Source of the DNA: Microbacterium azadirachtae
Lineage (GTDB): Bacteria > Actinomycetota > Actinomycetes > Actinomycetales > Microbacteriaceae
NCBI RefSeq assembly: GCF_000956505.1
Contig: NZ_JYIX01000027.1
Location: 1 to 64,000 of the forward strand
Direction: 5' to 3'
Length of the DNA: 64,000 nt
The notes beneath the pieces were generated by a model, which saw only the letters and a program-made list of their open reading frames with translations, was not told the DNA's origin and did no database searches. Both the position numbers and the translations under genes were made by a program. This document shows, piece after piece, positions 33,473 through 42,155 of this stretch. Numbering within the stretch: the stretch's first letter is position 1; each line of letters opens with the position of its first letter.

Positions 33473-34347
33473 CGGGCGGGCCGGCCGCGGCCGCATCCTC
33501 TGAGATCGCGATCGCTGTCGGACACCTCCGATTCCGAGCCGTCTCCTGGGGGCCGTCCGACGGCATCCCCCTCCTCGCCCTGCACGGCTTTCCGCAGCAC
33601 GCCCGCAGCTGGGACCGTGTCGCCCCGCTGCTCGCGGAGCAGGGGATCCGTACGGTCGCCTTCGATCAGCGCGGGTATTCGCCCGGGGCCCGGGTGCCGC
33701 TGGATCAGTACACGCTCGACGCTGTGGTCGCCGACGCAGTGGGCGTTGCGGACGCGCTCGGGTGGGATCGTGTGCACCTCGCCGGGTTTGGTCAGGGTGC
33801 GCTGCAGAGCTGGGCGACCGCTGCTGCGCATCCCGGTCGGATCGCATCACTCACGGCATTGCGCTTCCCGCACCCCGCAGCCTTCGCCCAGGCCGTGCGC
33901 AGGGACCCGGCGCAGCGCAGAGCGTGGAACGAGCTGGAGAGCATGAGCCCGCCCCATGCCGCGGCGCAACAGCTGCTGCGCGACGACGCAGCCGCGCTCC
34001 GGGCGTTCCTCGCGGCATCCGGGATGCATCCGACGCTCGTCGAGGAGACGACCGCGCGGCTGCAGGATCCGGAGGTCCTCGAGGCCGCCGTGGCCTGGCA
34101 CCTCATTCCCGTCGAAGCGATGGCTGAGGTCGCTCCGGTCGCCGTGCCGTCGCTCTACGTCTTCAGCCAGGGCCCTGCGCTGCTGCCGGCCACCGCCCGG
34201 CTCTGCGCGGACTTCGCGCGGGGCCCCTACCGGATGGTGGAGCTCGACGAAGGCGGGCACTGGCTACTCGACACCGCTGCCGAGCGACTCGCCGTACTGA
34301 TCGGCGACCACCTCCGGGCCGCGACGGACGGGAGCGCGAGTGCCTGA
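33469..34347 (+). CDS. Alpha/beta-hydrolase fold protein with degenerate nucleophile elbow
   Basis: 292 aa. The fold is clear: LLALHGFPQHARSWDRVAPLL (oxyanion HG), AFDQRGYSPGAR, and the C-terminal ELDEGGHWLLDTAAERL with the usual catalytic His. At the elbow the sequence is HLAGFGQGALQSW, so the expected Ser, Asp or Cys between the glycines is Gly. The codons there are unambiguous. Either the protein is a non-hydrolytic member (as in cofactor-free dioxygenases or lyases of this fold) or uses another nucleophile. GTG overlaps the MFS stop; its own end overlaps the carboxylesterase start by 8 bp. Confidence 0.8.
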   Translation: MTGGPAAAASSEIAIAVGHLRFRAVSWGPSDGIPLLALHGFPQHARSWDRVAPLLAEQGIRTVAFDQRGYSPGARVPLDQYTLDAVVADAVGVADALGWDRVHLAGFGQGALQSWATAAAHPGRIASLTALRFPHPAAFAQAVRRDPAQRRAWNELESMSPPHAAAQQLLRDDAAALRAFLAASGMHPTLVEETTARLQDPEVLEAAVAWHLIPVEAMAEVAPVAVPSLYVFSQGPALLPATARLCADFARGPYRMVELDEGGHWLLDTAAERLAVLIGDHLRAATDGSASA

Positions 34348-35821
34348 CGTCGTCCTGTCCACCCCTTCCGGCAGTCTCCTGGGCCGCAGTGACGACGGCC
34401 TGCTCCGGTTTCATCGGGTTCCGTACGCTGAGGCCCCGGTGGGCGGCAGGCGATTCGCCGCACCCGTCCCCCTGCTGCCGTGGACAGGGATCCGCGGCTC
34501 GGCGGCGCCAGGGCCTATCGCACCGCAGCCGACGAGCCCGCTGGCGGACTCAAGCCGCGACATGAGCGAGGACTGCCTCTTCCTCGACGTCGTCACGCCG
34601 TCCGCGCACGGTCGTCGTCCCGTCGTGGTGTGGCTGCATGGCGGAGGCTATTTCGCCGGATCCTCGCTGGAACCCGACAGTGACGGCGCGCGGTTGAGCG
34701 CTGAGCACGATGTGGTGGTCGTGTCCGTGACACACCGCCTCGGCATTCTCGGATTCTTGGACCTGGAGCCCCTCGGCGTCCGCGGATCCGGCCTCGCCGG
34801 GCACCTCGACCTCATCGAGGCGCTGCGCTGGATCCGTGTGCACATCGCCGCCTTCGGCGGCGACCCGGGACGGGTCACGGTCGTCGGTCACTCCGGGGGC
34901 GGAGGCAAGACGTCCATGCTGCTGAGCACGCCTGGCGCGGAGCGGCTCATGCATGGTGCCGTGATCATGGCCGGGCCGGAGTTCGACCTCAACGACTGCG
35001 CACGCGCCGAGGCGACCCGGACCGCCGTTTCGGACGCCCTCGGGCTCACGGGCGACGCCGAGGAGCTCGTCTCCGGGCTGCGCCGGGTGCCGGCCGAGGT
35101 GCTCCTGCAGGTTCAGGAGCACCTCGGCGCAGGCGCGGCTCCCGGCCCCCACAGCATGCGCTTCTCGCCTGTCGTCGGTCGCCGTCTGCTTCCGCTCGTC
35201 CCCACGGCGGCGGCGCGAGTCGGCACCGGCGCCGACATCCCCCTCATCATCGGCACCGCCCGGGACGAGTCACACATCGTGCTCGGCGCGGATCCGGACG
35301 CCGCCTCGCGCGACCTCGCACCCGACGAACTACGCCGCCTCGTCGCGGACGGGCTGGATCGGCGCGATGACGCGGACCGGCTGCTGCAGAGCTACCGCGG
35401 CCTGCTCCCCGATATCGAGCTGCGAGAACTGTGGCTCACGATCGCCTCGGACCAGTTCCGGATCCGCAGCCTCCGCCTCGCCGAGGCGCGCCTGACCGCC
35501 GGCACCGCGGCCACTTACGTGTACCGGTACGACGTGCCGGCGACGACGGGGTCGGCGGCGCATGGCGCCGAGGTGCCCGCGTTCTTCGGATGGACCGGAG
35601 ACGACACAGGCGCCCGGTGCCTGAGCGCGTTCGCGCGCACGGGGATCCCGGATCCCTCCTGGAGGGCGTACTCGACGGCAGAGCGGCACGAACTGCGCTT
35701 CCGCACGGAGGGCGCCGCGTGCATGACCGATCCCGATCCTGAGCGTCGTACGGCCTGGGACGGCATTGCCACCGGGCCGGGCTCGCATCCCTGGGCGCGG
35801 CTGCTCGAACCCGCGGAGTAG
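34340..35821 (+). CDS. Type-B carboxylesterase
   Basis: 493 aa. Complete triad and supporting motifs: FHRVPYAEAPVG near residue 25, SEDCLFLDVVTP, the oxyanion hole VWLHGGGYFAGSS, nucleophile VVGHSGGGGKTSML (Ser), acidic IIGTARDESH, and His in SAAHGAEVPAFFGW. These enzymes hydrolyse esters, including aryl and carbamate esters. The GTG start overlaps the end of the preceding hydrolase gene. No signal peptide, so it acts inside the cell, probably on the compound imported by the adjacent MFS permease. Confidence 0.9.
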   Translation: MPDVVLSTPSGSLLGRSDDGLLRFHRVPYAEAPVGGRRFAAPVPLLPWTGIRGSAAPGPIAPQPTSPLADSSRDMSEDCLFLDVVTPSAHGRRPVVVWLHGGGYFAGSSLEPDSDGARLSAEHDVVVVSVTHRLGILGFLDLEPLGVRGSGLAGHLDLIEALRWIRVHIAAFGGDPGRVTVVGHSGGGGKTSMLLSTPGAERLMHGAVIMAGPEFDLNDCARAEATRTAVSDALGLTGDAEELVSGLRRVPAEVLLQVQEHLGAGAAPGPHSMRFSPVVGRRLLPLVPTAAARVGTGADIPLIIGTARDESHIVLGADPDAASRDLAPDELRRLVADGLDRRDDADRLLQSYRGLLPDIELRELWLTIASDQFRIRSLRLAEARLTAGTAATYVYRYDVPATTGSAAHGAEVPAFFGWTGDDTGARCLSAFARTGIPDPSWRAYSTAERHELRFRTEGAACMTDPDPERRTAWDGIATGPGSHPWARLLEPAE

Positions 35822-35855
35822 CCTGCATTCCACGATGAGGCGGCCCGGGAGAGGC

Positions 35856-36989
35856 ATGACGACGAGGAAGCAGACCGCGGCGCGGAGGGCATGCGCGCAG
35901 GTCGAGGCCGGGCTCGACGCGCTCGCGACAGGGACCACTGACCACGTGCGCGCCGAGCTGCCCGGCTACGCCCTGGTGCCGCTCGAGGCTCACCGCGCGA
36001 CCGTGCGCGACACGATCCGGGCGCTCCTGCGCGCACTCGCTGCCGACGGCACCCTCTCGGCGGACGATGCCAGGGCGATCCGTTATGCCGCGCTGCGCCG
36101 GGAGGCCGCCGGCATCCCCGCCCAGGATGTACTCGCCGCGTTCCACGTGGTCGGGCGAGACGTGTGGGATGCGCTGTCGCACGTCGACGGGATCGCGCCG
36201 AGCACCCTGGTGCAGCTGGCCGACCGGCTGTGGTCGTGGATCCAGAAGACGAGCGTCCACGTCGCCGAGGCATTCGCGGGCGGAGGGGGTGCTCAGGGGC
36301 GTCAGGTCGTGCTGCGTCAGCGCCTGCTGGAGTCCGTACGCGCGGGCGACGCCGCGGAGGGCGACGCGGTCGAGAACGCACGGCGGCTCGGCTTCGTTCC
36401 CGGCGGGGTCTTCCGCGCCGTGTGCACCGAGGCGGGACCATGGGTGGAGGGTGACCTCGAACTGCTGCAGAGAGGGCTGTCGCGGCTGCCCGGTACGAAC
36501 CATGCTGGCCTGCACGGGACCCTGATGATCGTGCTCTGCCAGGGTGCCTCCCCGGAGGCGGTGTCGGAGGAGGTGCACCGACAGCTGACCGGTCGCGGAA
36601 GCGTCGGCGTCGGGCTGGAGCGGCCCGGCATCTCCGGGGCGGAGACGAGCATCGGAGATGCCGAGCGGGCGCTGCGTGTGGCCTGGCCGGACTCCGTGTC
36701 GTATTTCGAGCGCGCGTGGCTGCACTCGGGTCTCGTCGACGCGCGCACCAGGCTCACGCCCCTGTACGGCGAGGCGAAGGCGGTGGCAGCGGAGCATCCC
36801 GGTCTCGCTCAAGCCGTGCGTGCGTTCGCCGATGAGGGGTTCAGCCTCGCGGCAGCCGCCGGAGCGCTGCAGCTGCATCCGAACACGGTCGCCTACCGGC
36901 TGGATCGGTGGCATGAGCTGACCGGTCACGACCCGCGGCGCTTCGACGGTCTCGCACTATCGATGCTGTCGATCGGGCCGCCGCGCTGA
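35856..36989 (+). CDS. PucR/CdaR-family transcriptional regulator
   Basis: 377 aa from the ATG after GGGAGAGG; an in-frame ATG at 35835 is a leaderless alternative. The N-terminal half is a helical sensor (LPGYALVPLEAHRATVRDTIRALLRAL, then a coiled region), the middle a GGDEF-like pseudo-domain, and residues 325-372 the PucR helix-turn-helix: VRAFADEGFSLAAAAGALQLHPNTVAYRLDRWHELTGHDPR. PucR proteins usually activate neighbouring catabolic genes in response to the substrate. It sits in the middle of the cluster, between the transport/esterase block and the FAH-RidA-cyclase-FAD block, and likely controls one or both. Confidence 0.88.
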   Translation: MTTRKQTAARRACAQVEAGLDALATGTTDHVRAELPGYALVPLEAHRATVRDTIRALLRALAADGTLSADDARAIRYAALRREAAGIPAQDVLAAFHVVGRDVWDALSHVDGIAPSTLVQLADRLWSWIQKTSVHVAEAFAGGGGAQGRQVVLRQRLLESVRAGDAAEGDAVENARRLGFVPGGVFRAVCTEAGPWVEGDLELLQRGLSRLPGTNHAGLHGTLMIVLCQGASPEAVSEEVHRQLTGRGSVGVGLERPGISGAETSIGDAERALRVAWPDSVSYFERAWLHSGLVDARTRLTPLYGEAKAVAAEHPGLAQAVRAFADEGFSLAAAAGALQLHPNTVAYRLDRWHELTGHDPRRFDGLALSMLSIGPPR

Positions 36990-37085
36990 GCTCCCGCCTT
37001 TTCCGGCAGCCATGCGGGACCTACCGAGGGCGAGCCGACTCCTTGTGAATTCCGCGAAGAACTGACGCGGAAGGCCAGCGATCCA

Positions 37086-37131
37086 CCGACGAAGTCGGGG
37101 TGTTGCTCCTCTTAATGTCGTCGAAACGACA
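37086..37131 (+). promoter_or_regulatory. Operator-like inverted repeats before the FAH operon
   Basis: Two inverted repeats with GAA-centred loops: CCGAC-GAA-GTCGG (about 37086-37098) and TGTCGT-CGAA-ACGACA (37116-37131). TTAATG (37112-37117) is a possible -10. Related half-sites (CGAC/GTCG) suggest one dimeric regulator, most simply the adjacent PucR protein. The 185-bp gap contains no gene. Confidence 0.6.
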
Positions 37132-37174
37132 GTCACGAGGGAGTAGCCATGGTCGATGAGGACGGACGCCGCCC

Positions 37175-38137
37175 GTGCGGTTGCTGAGTGCGGGGCCCGT
37201 CGGGGCCGAGGAGCCGTTCGCCCTGATCGACGACGCCGGATCCGCGGGGCCGTTGCGACCGGAGGCTGTCGTCGTGCCGCTGCGTCCGCTGGCCGCCCGG
37301 CATGGTGTCCGGATCCGGCATCTGAGCGAGTTACTGGATAGTCTTCCCGGTCTCGCGCGATGGCTGGACGAGCGGCACGCCCGCGACCTCCGTGAGCCGC
37401 TGGGGAACCGGCGGATCGGAGCGCCGATCCCGACGCCGCGACTCATCGTCGGAGTCGGGATGAACTATCCGGCGCACGCGGCCGGGCTCGACGCCCGAGC
37501 CGGGGATCCGGTCCTCTTCCTCAAGCCTCCCTCCGCGGTCTGCGGGCCCTACGACGCGATCGTTCGCCCGCCCGAGACCACGGCCCTGGACCACGAGGTC
37601 GAGCTCGGCATCGTGATCGGAGCCGCCGCCCACCGGGTCCCTCCGGAACGGGCCCTGGAGCGAGTTGCCGGCTTCGTCGTCGCCGACGACGTCTCTGCCA
37701 GGGACATCGCCCTCGGCGCCGGTCTCGCGCACCCGCTCTCCTTGCAGCTCACCCGCGCGAAGGGCTTCCCGACGTTCTGCCCGCTCGGGCCATGGCTGCT
37801 CACCGTGGACGAGACGACGGATCCTGCCGACTTGCTCCTGCGGTTGAGCGTCAACGGGTCCGCCCGGCAGCAGGCGCGCGCCGCCGAGATGATCACCGGC
37901 GTCGCGGAGCTTGTCGCCTTCGTGAGCGCCGGCTTTCCGCTCGAACCGGGCGACGTGATCCTGTCCGGATCCCCGGCCGGGTGCGGATTCGAACAGGATC
38001 CTCCGGTGTTCCTGCGGCCGGGGGACGTTGTCGACGCGGAGATCACCGGCCTCGGCCGCATGCGCACGCCCGTCGTCGATGAGATGGATCCGTCCGCGCA
38101 CGACCATCCGACCCCGCTCCCGAGGAGGAATCCATGA
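37175..38137 (+). CDS. Fumarylacetoacetate hydrolase (FAH) family protein
   Basis: 320 aa. The C-terminal FAH domain begins at IVGVGMNYPAHAAGL; metal ligands are in LDHEVELGIVIG (two Glu) and VADDVSARDI (Asp), with QLTRAKGFPTFCPLGPWL and ILSGSPAGCGFEQ as family signatures. Members cleave or hydrate 2-oxo acids and acylpyruvates, for example 2-oxopent-4-enoate hydratase or 4-oxalocrotonate decarboxylase in aromatic breakdown. The GTG start follows GATGAGGACGG. It is first of four overlapping genes, each joined by an ATGA. Exact reaction unknown. Confidence 0.88.
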   Translation: MRLLSAGPVGAEEPFALIDDAGSAGPLRPEAVVVPLRPLAARHGVRIRHLSELLDSLPGLARWLDERHARDLREPLGNRRIGAPIPTPRLIVGVGMNYPAHAAGLDARAGDPVLFLKPPSAVCGPYDAIVRPPETTALDHEVELGIVIGAAAHRVPPERALERVAGFVVADDVSARDIALGAGLAHPLSLQLTRAKGFPTFCPLGPWLLTVDETTDPADLLLRLSVNGSARQQARAAEMITGVAELVAFVSAGFPLEPGDVILSGSPAGCGFEQDPPVFLRPGDVVDAEITGLGRMRTPVVDEMDPSAHDHPTPLPRRNP

Positions 38138-38649
38138 TCCGCACCGCCCGCCCGTTCGTCGAGGCGATCAATCCGCCGAGCCTCGCTCCACCCGCCGGGC
38201 ATTTCGACCGCGCAGTACGGATCGGGCCGTGGCTCACCGTGTCCGGCACCTCGGCGTTGACGAACCTCACCGGCCCGGTCGAGGAACGGAGCCTTCCCGC
38301 GGACTTCCGGGCGCAGGCGGAGCTAACCTTCGACAACATCGCCGCCGTGCTCGCGGCGGTCGACGCGGGGTTCGAGCACGTCTACGAGATCCACGCGACC
38401 CTCGCCCGCGCCGAGGACTTCGGCACCCTGAACGACATCTTCCGAGTGCGGATCCCCGAGCGCGGCTTCGTCGGCAGCGGCTACGTCGCCGAGTTCCTCG
38501 GCCCCGGCATGCTCCTCGAGATCGAGGTCAGGGCCTATCTCCCGGACTTCGCGGATGGATCCACGCCCCGCGGCCCCGGCGCACCGATCCACCCGACCGA
38601 CCCGATCCCTGCCATCGACCCGACCGACCCGAATGGAGACCACGCATGA
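38134..38649 (+). CDS. RidA (YjgF/YER057c/UK114) family protein
   Basis: 171 aa, longer than the usual 130 because of a Pro/Asp-rich C-terminal tail (TDPIPAIDPTDPNGDHA). RidA core: VRIGPWLTVSGTSALT, QAELTFDNIAAVLAAVDAGFEHVYEIHATLARAEDF, NDIFRVRIPERG and a closing LLEIEVRAYLPDF. RidA proteins hydrolyse enamine/imine intermediates; some are dedicated deaminases such as 2-aminomuconate deaminase in aminoaromatic degradation. Start ATG overlaps the FAH gene stop, and its TGA overlaps the cyclase ATG. Its role in this cluster suggests a nitrogen-containing intermediate. Confidence 0.86.
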   Translation: MIRTARPFVEAINPPSLAPPAGHFDRAVRIGPWLTVSGTSALTNLTGPVEERSLPADFRAQAELTFDNIAAVLAAVDAGFEHVYEIHATLARAEDFGTLNDIFRVRIPERGFVGSGYVAEFLGPGMLLEIEVRAYLPDFADGSTPRGPGAPIHPTDPIPAIDPTDPNGDHA

Positions 38650-39428
38650 CCGCTCAGATCCCCGTCCTCGACTCGCGCATCGTCGACCTGACGACGCCGC
38701 TGAGCCCGTCCACCCCTGTCGTGCCCGTGCCGGAGCCGTTCGCGCCGACCGCCGCCTTGAGCTTCACCCCGGTGAGCGACTTCGACGAGCACGGACCGGG
38801 CTGGTCGTGGAGCGACATCACCCTCGGCGAGCACGCCGGTACGCACGTCGATGCTCCGCGGCACTGGATCAGCGGTCGCGACGGGCGTTCGATCGATCAG
38901 ATCCCCCCGGAGCGGCTGGTCGGCCCGGTCGCAGTCCTCGACCGCACGGCCGAGGTCGCCGAGAACCCCGGATACCTCGTCACAGCCGACGACCTGGAGC
39001 GCTGGGAGGCCGAGCACGGACGGATGCAGCCGGGGACCTGGCTGCTCGTCCGCACCGGCTGGAGCGCCCGCGGCGAGGATGCCGAACGGTTCCTGAACGG
39101 CAACGTGTGGCCCGGCCTGACGCTGAAGGCCGCCAAGTGGCTCGCGGCGCATCCGCACCTGTCCGGCTACGGCGTCGAGGCGATCGGCATCGACGGACTC
39201 GGCGCTGGCCCCGAGGCGGGCGATGCCGAGGATGATCCCGGCGCTTTCGGCCCGGGGCACTACTACCTGCTCGGATCCGACAAGTACGGGCTGACCTCGC
39301 TGCGCAACCTCGACATGCTCCCCGCCACGGGCGCGTGGATCGTCGTCGCCCCGCTGCCACTGGTCGGTGGCACCGCGGGGCCGGCCCGGGTCTTCGCGTT
39401 CGTCCCGGATGGCGGTGAAGGGGAATGA
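38646..39428 (+). CDS. Cyclase family protein (kynurenine formamidase-like)
   Basis: 260 aa. The metal-binding motif HxGTHxDxPxHW is present as GEHAGTHVDAPRHW near residue 65, and the C-terminal region has YGVEAIGIDGLGAGP and a His in FGPGHYYLLGSDKYGL. The family contains kynurenine formamidase and isatin hydrolase, which open N-formyl or cyclic amides with Mn2+ or Zn2+. It is translationally coupled on both sides in the FAH-RidA-cyclase-FAD unit. Together with RidA this again hints at an N-heterocyclic or N-acyl aromatic substrate; the exact compound is not readable. Confidence 0.88.
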   Translation: MTAQIPVLDSRIVDLTTPLSPSTPVVPVPEPFAPTAALSFTPVSDFDEHGPGWSWSDITLGEHAGTHVDAPRHWISGRDGRSIDQIPPERLVGPVAVLDRTAEVAENPGYLVTADDLERWEAEHGRMQPGTWLLVRTGWSARGEDAERFLNGNVWPGLTLKAAKWLAAHPHLSGYGVEAIGIDGLGAGPEAGDAEDDPGAFGPGHYYLLGSDKYGLTSLRNLDMLPATGAWIVVAPLPLVGGTAGPARVFAFVPDGGEGE

Positions 39429-40846
39429 TCGCCCGTGACGAGGCTGTCGACCTGCTCGTCGTCGGCTGCGGCGCCGGCGGCCTGACCGTCGCCCAGGCCT
39501 TCCTCGAGGAGGCCGCGCGCGACGGCGGCATCCCGCGGGTCGCACTTCTGGAGCGGGCCCCGAGGGCCGAACGCGGCGGGGCCACCCGCTGGTCTTGGGT
39601 CAACCTCACTGTCGACCAGGACGGGATCGTGGATCCGAAGGTCATCGCGCGGATCCTGGCCTCCCATCCCCAGGTCGATGAGCCTTACTTCCGGGTCATC
39701 GAGCGCGAGGGCGCGGGGACCGTGGCCTGGCTCGAAGAGCACGGCGTGCAGATCGTGCACGAGCGGCCGCCGTTCGCGATGGCGAACGACTACGGCGCGA
39801 TGGTCGGCGGCGGCGCGAGCCTCGTCGATGCGTTCTGCGGGCTGCTCGAGGCAGATCCGGGCGTGCAGATCCTGTACGACACCGAGGCCGTGCGCCTGAC
39901 GACCGACGAGACCGGCCAGGTGGACGGTGTGATGGTGCGCGGTTCGGACGGGCTCACCCGCCGCCTCGCCGCCGACGCGGTGGTGCTGGCGACCGGTGGC
40001 CTCGAGGGCAGCCTGGAGGCCGTCACCCGCTACGTCGGGCAGCGGGCCGGGCAAATCAGGCACGTCGTTCCCGGCCTGCGGTTCAACACCGGCGACGGGC
40101 TGCGGATGGCGACCGAGCTCGGCGCGGCCACAGCCGGCCAGTTCGACCGGCTGCACGTGCAACTGGTGGACGAGCGTACGACCAAGCCGGACGCGGGCAT
40201 CTTCGGGATTCCCTTCGGGGTGATCGTGGACGGGCATGGCCGGCGCTTCGCGGACGAGGGATCCGCCACTCCAGAGGCGCTCAATGCGCCGCTGGCCTGG
40301 TCCGTGTGGCGCGATCATGACGCCACCGCGTCCTTCGTCTTCGACGCCCGCGCGGCCCGGATCCCGGGCTGGGGATTCCTGAACCAGACCGACCTCGAGC
40401 CGTACCGCGCAGACACCCTCGCCGAGCTCGCGGGGCTGATCGGCGTGGATCCGGAGGTCTTCGAGGAGGAGATCGCCAGGTTCAACGCGGCGGTGGGCGA
40501 GGGCGACTTCGATCCCGGGGTCCTCGACGGCAAGCGCACCCACGGGCTGAGTGTCGACAAGACGAACTGGGCGCTGCCCATCGCCGAGGCGCCGTTCTTC
40601 GCGTACCCGCTCGCGACCGCATCGACCTTCAGCTACGGCGGCATCCGCATCGACCTTCAGGGCCGGGTGGTGACGCCTCGCGGCACGGCCATCCCTGGTC
40701 TGTATGCCGCCGGGGTTGCAACCGGCGTCTGGTACGGCGAGTATCCCGGAGCGATGTCGGTGCTGCGCACGGTGACGTTCGCCCGGCGGACCGGGGCCGA
40801 GATCGCCGCAGCCATGGCCGCCGAAGCGGCAAGGCTTCCGGGCTGA
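39425..40846 (+). CDS. FAD-dependent oxidoreductase (fumarate reductase/tricarballylate dehydrogenase-like)
   Basis: 473 aa. FAD dinucleotide fold VDLLVVGCGAGGLTVAQAFLE at the start, RGGATRWSWVNLT, AVVLATGGLEGSLEAVTRYVG, and the substrate-domain ending FSYGGIRIDLQGRV with IPGLYAAGVATGVWYGEYPGAMSVLRTVTFARRTG, in the succinate dehydrogenase/fumarate reductase flavoprotein superfamily (TcuA and 3-ketosteroid dehydrogenase relatives). No His for covalent FAD attachment is evident. Last gene of the coupled unit. It probably oxidises or reduces a carboxylic acid intermediate in the pathway. Confidence 0.87.
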   Translation: MIARDEAVDLLVVGCGAGGLTVAQAFLEEAARDGGIPRVALLERAPRAERGGATRWSWVNLTVDQDGIVDPKVIARILASHPQVDEPYFRVIEREGAGTVAWLEEHGVQIVHERPPFAMANDYGAMVGGGASLVDAFCGLLEADPGVQILYDTEAVRLTTDETGQVDGVMVRGSDGLTRRLAADAVVLATGGLEGSLEAVTRYVGQRAGQIRHVVPGLRFNTGDGLRMATELGAATAGQFDRLHVQLVDERTTKPDAGIFGIPFGVIVDGHGRRFADEGSATPEALNAPLAWSVWRDHDATASFVFDARAARIPGWGFLNQTDLEPYRADTLAELAGLIGVDPEVFEEEIARFNAAVGEGDFDPGVLDGKRTHGLSVDKTNWALPIAEAPFFAYPLATASTFSYGGIRIDLQGRVVTPRGTAIPGLYAAGVATGVWYGEYPGAMSVLRTVTFARRTGAEIAAAMAAEAARLPG

Positions 40847-40906
40847 CGTTCCGGTGCGCTCGGTCGGACGAGAGATGCCCTTCCGACCGGGCAGCCTGCG
40901 GCCGGG

Positions 40907-41833
40907 TCAGTGCGCTGTCGCGACGCCGATCGAGTCGTGGATCATGACGGCGGCGACCCTGGCGCCGGCACCCGCGGCGACGATGAGCTGCTGCGGTCCG
41001 GGGGAGGCGACGTCGCCCGCGGCGTAGAGACCGGGAACGCTGGTGCGGCCGGCGCGGTCCGCGGCGAGGTGGCCGTGCGCGTCGAGGTCTGGTGCGAGCG
41101 CGGGCAGGAAGGAGAGGTCGGTCTCCCACTCCGGGCGCACGAAGCCGCCCTCGACCGCATGCTCGGATCCGTCGGCGAGGCGGATGCCGGTGAGCGCGCC
41201 TCGCTCGCCACGGAGTTCCGCGATCGGGCTGCGCTCGACTCCGATCCCGGCGGCCGCGAGCTCGGCCTCCTCCGCGGCGTCGATCACGTCGGCGCCGTTC
41301 GTGAAGGCGGTGAGATCGCGGGTCCACCGCGCGATGAGCCGGGCGCGGGCGGCCAGATCCGGCGTCTCGCCGATGAGCGCGAGCGCGCGGCCCTGCAGCT
41401 CCCAGGCGTCGCACGCCGCGCAGCTGAACAGGCTTACGCCGTAGAAGCCGCGCAGGTTCGGCACGTCGGGCAGGGTCTCGCGCAAGCCGGTGGCGAGCAG
41501 CACGCGGTGCGCGGCGACCCTTGCCTCCGGCGCACGTCGGCCGATCTCGGCGACGAAACCGGATCCCTCGGCCTCGATCTGGAAAACACGCTCCCTGGTG
41601 CGGATCGTGACCTGCGGGTAGGCGGCGAGCTCCTCGCGGGCGAGGCGCCGCAGCTCGTGCGGAGGGATCCCGTCGCGCGTGAGGAATCCGTGCGAGATGA
41701 GCGTCGCGGCGTTGCGCGGCCGATCGGCGTCGACGACGAGCACGCGCGCGAGCGAGCGGGCGAGGTTCAGCGCGGCGGAGAGCCCGGCAGGCCCTCCGCC
41801 GACGATGAGCACGTCGTAGACATCGTCAGTCAT
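40907..41833 (-). CDS. NAD(P)/FAD-dependent oxidoreductase, thioredoxin reductase-like
   Basis: 308 aa from ATG 41833; ATG 41839 would add two residues. FAD fold [21 protein letters not shown], a central CAAC disulfide within [15 protein letters not shown], and the terminal FAD motif [27 protein letters not shown]. The redox CxxC resembles thioredoxin reductase (CATC), but the NADPH-binding glycine motif is degenerate ([12 protein letters not shown] rather than GGGDSA), so a ferredoxin-dependent or other electron donor is possible. It is the last gene of the cobA-fprA-ferredoxin unit and overlaps the ferredoxin gene end. Confidence 0.82.
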   Translation of the reverse strand: MTDDVYDVLIVGGGPAGLSAALNLARSLARVLVVDADRPRNAATLISHGFLTRDGIPPHELRRLAREELAAYPQVTIRTRERVFQIEAEGSGFVAEIGRRAPEARVAAHRVLLATGLRETLPDVPNLRGFYGVSLFSCAACDAWELQGRALALIGETPDLAARARLIARWTRDLTAFTNGADVIDAAEEAELAAAGIGVERSPIAELRGERGALTGIRLADGSEHAVEGGFVRPEWETDLSFLPALAPDLDAHGHLAADRAGRTSVPGLYAAGDVASPGPQQLIVAAGAGARVAAVMIHDSIGVATAH

Positions 41834-42155
41834 GGCCATCGCCCTGGGGCGGGAGCGCGGCCACGACGGGGTGGTCGAAGGCGTACACGCCGACCTTGGC
41901 GGCCCCGCCAGGGGATCCGATCTCGTCGAAGAACTCGACGTTCGCCTTGTAGTAGTCGGTCCACTCGTCGGGGAGGTCGTCCTCGTAGTAGATCGCCTCG
42001 ACAGGGCAGACGGGCTCGCAGGCGCCGCAGTCGACGCACTCGTCGGGGTGGATGTAGAGGGAGCGCTCGCCCTCGTAGATGCAGTCGACCGGGCACTCGT
42101 CGATGCACGCGCGGTCCTTCACATCCACGCAGGGCAGCGCGATCACGTACGTCAT
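41826..42155 (-). CDS. fdxA: 7Fe ferredoxin
   Basis: 109 aa. Small electron carrier with a [3Fe-4S] and a [4Fe-4S] cluster. Cysteines run [20 protein letters not shown] (C-x7-C-x3-C-P) and [12 protein letters not shown] (C-x2-C-x2-C-x3-CP). The C-terminal [30 protein letters not shown] is typical of actinobacterial FdxA. Its ATG overlaps the fprA stop, so it is made together with its likely reductase and would pass electrons to the ferredoxin-type sulfite reductase encoded 8.5 kb upstream in the same sulfur block. Confidence 0.93.
   Translation of the reverse strand: MTYVIALPCVDVKDRACIDECPVDCIYEGERSLYIHPDECVDCGACEPVCPVEAIYYEDDLPDEWTDYYKANVEFFDEIGSPGGAAKVGVYAFDHPVVAALPPQGDGHD

Noticed and set aside
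37149-37190. ATG at 37149 as start of the FAH gene
   Set aside because: It is in another frame and ends at a TGA at once; the GTG at 37175 with GAGGACGG upstream is in frame with the FAH domain.
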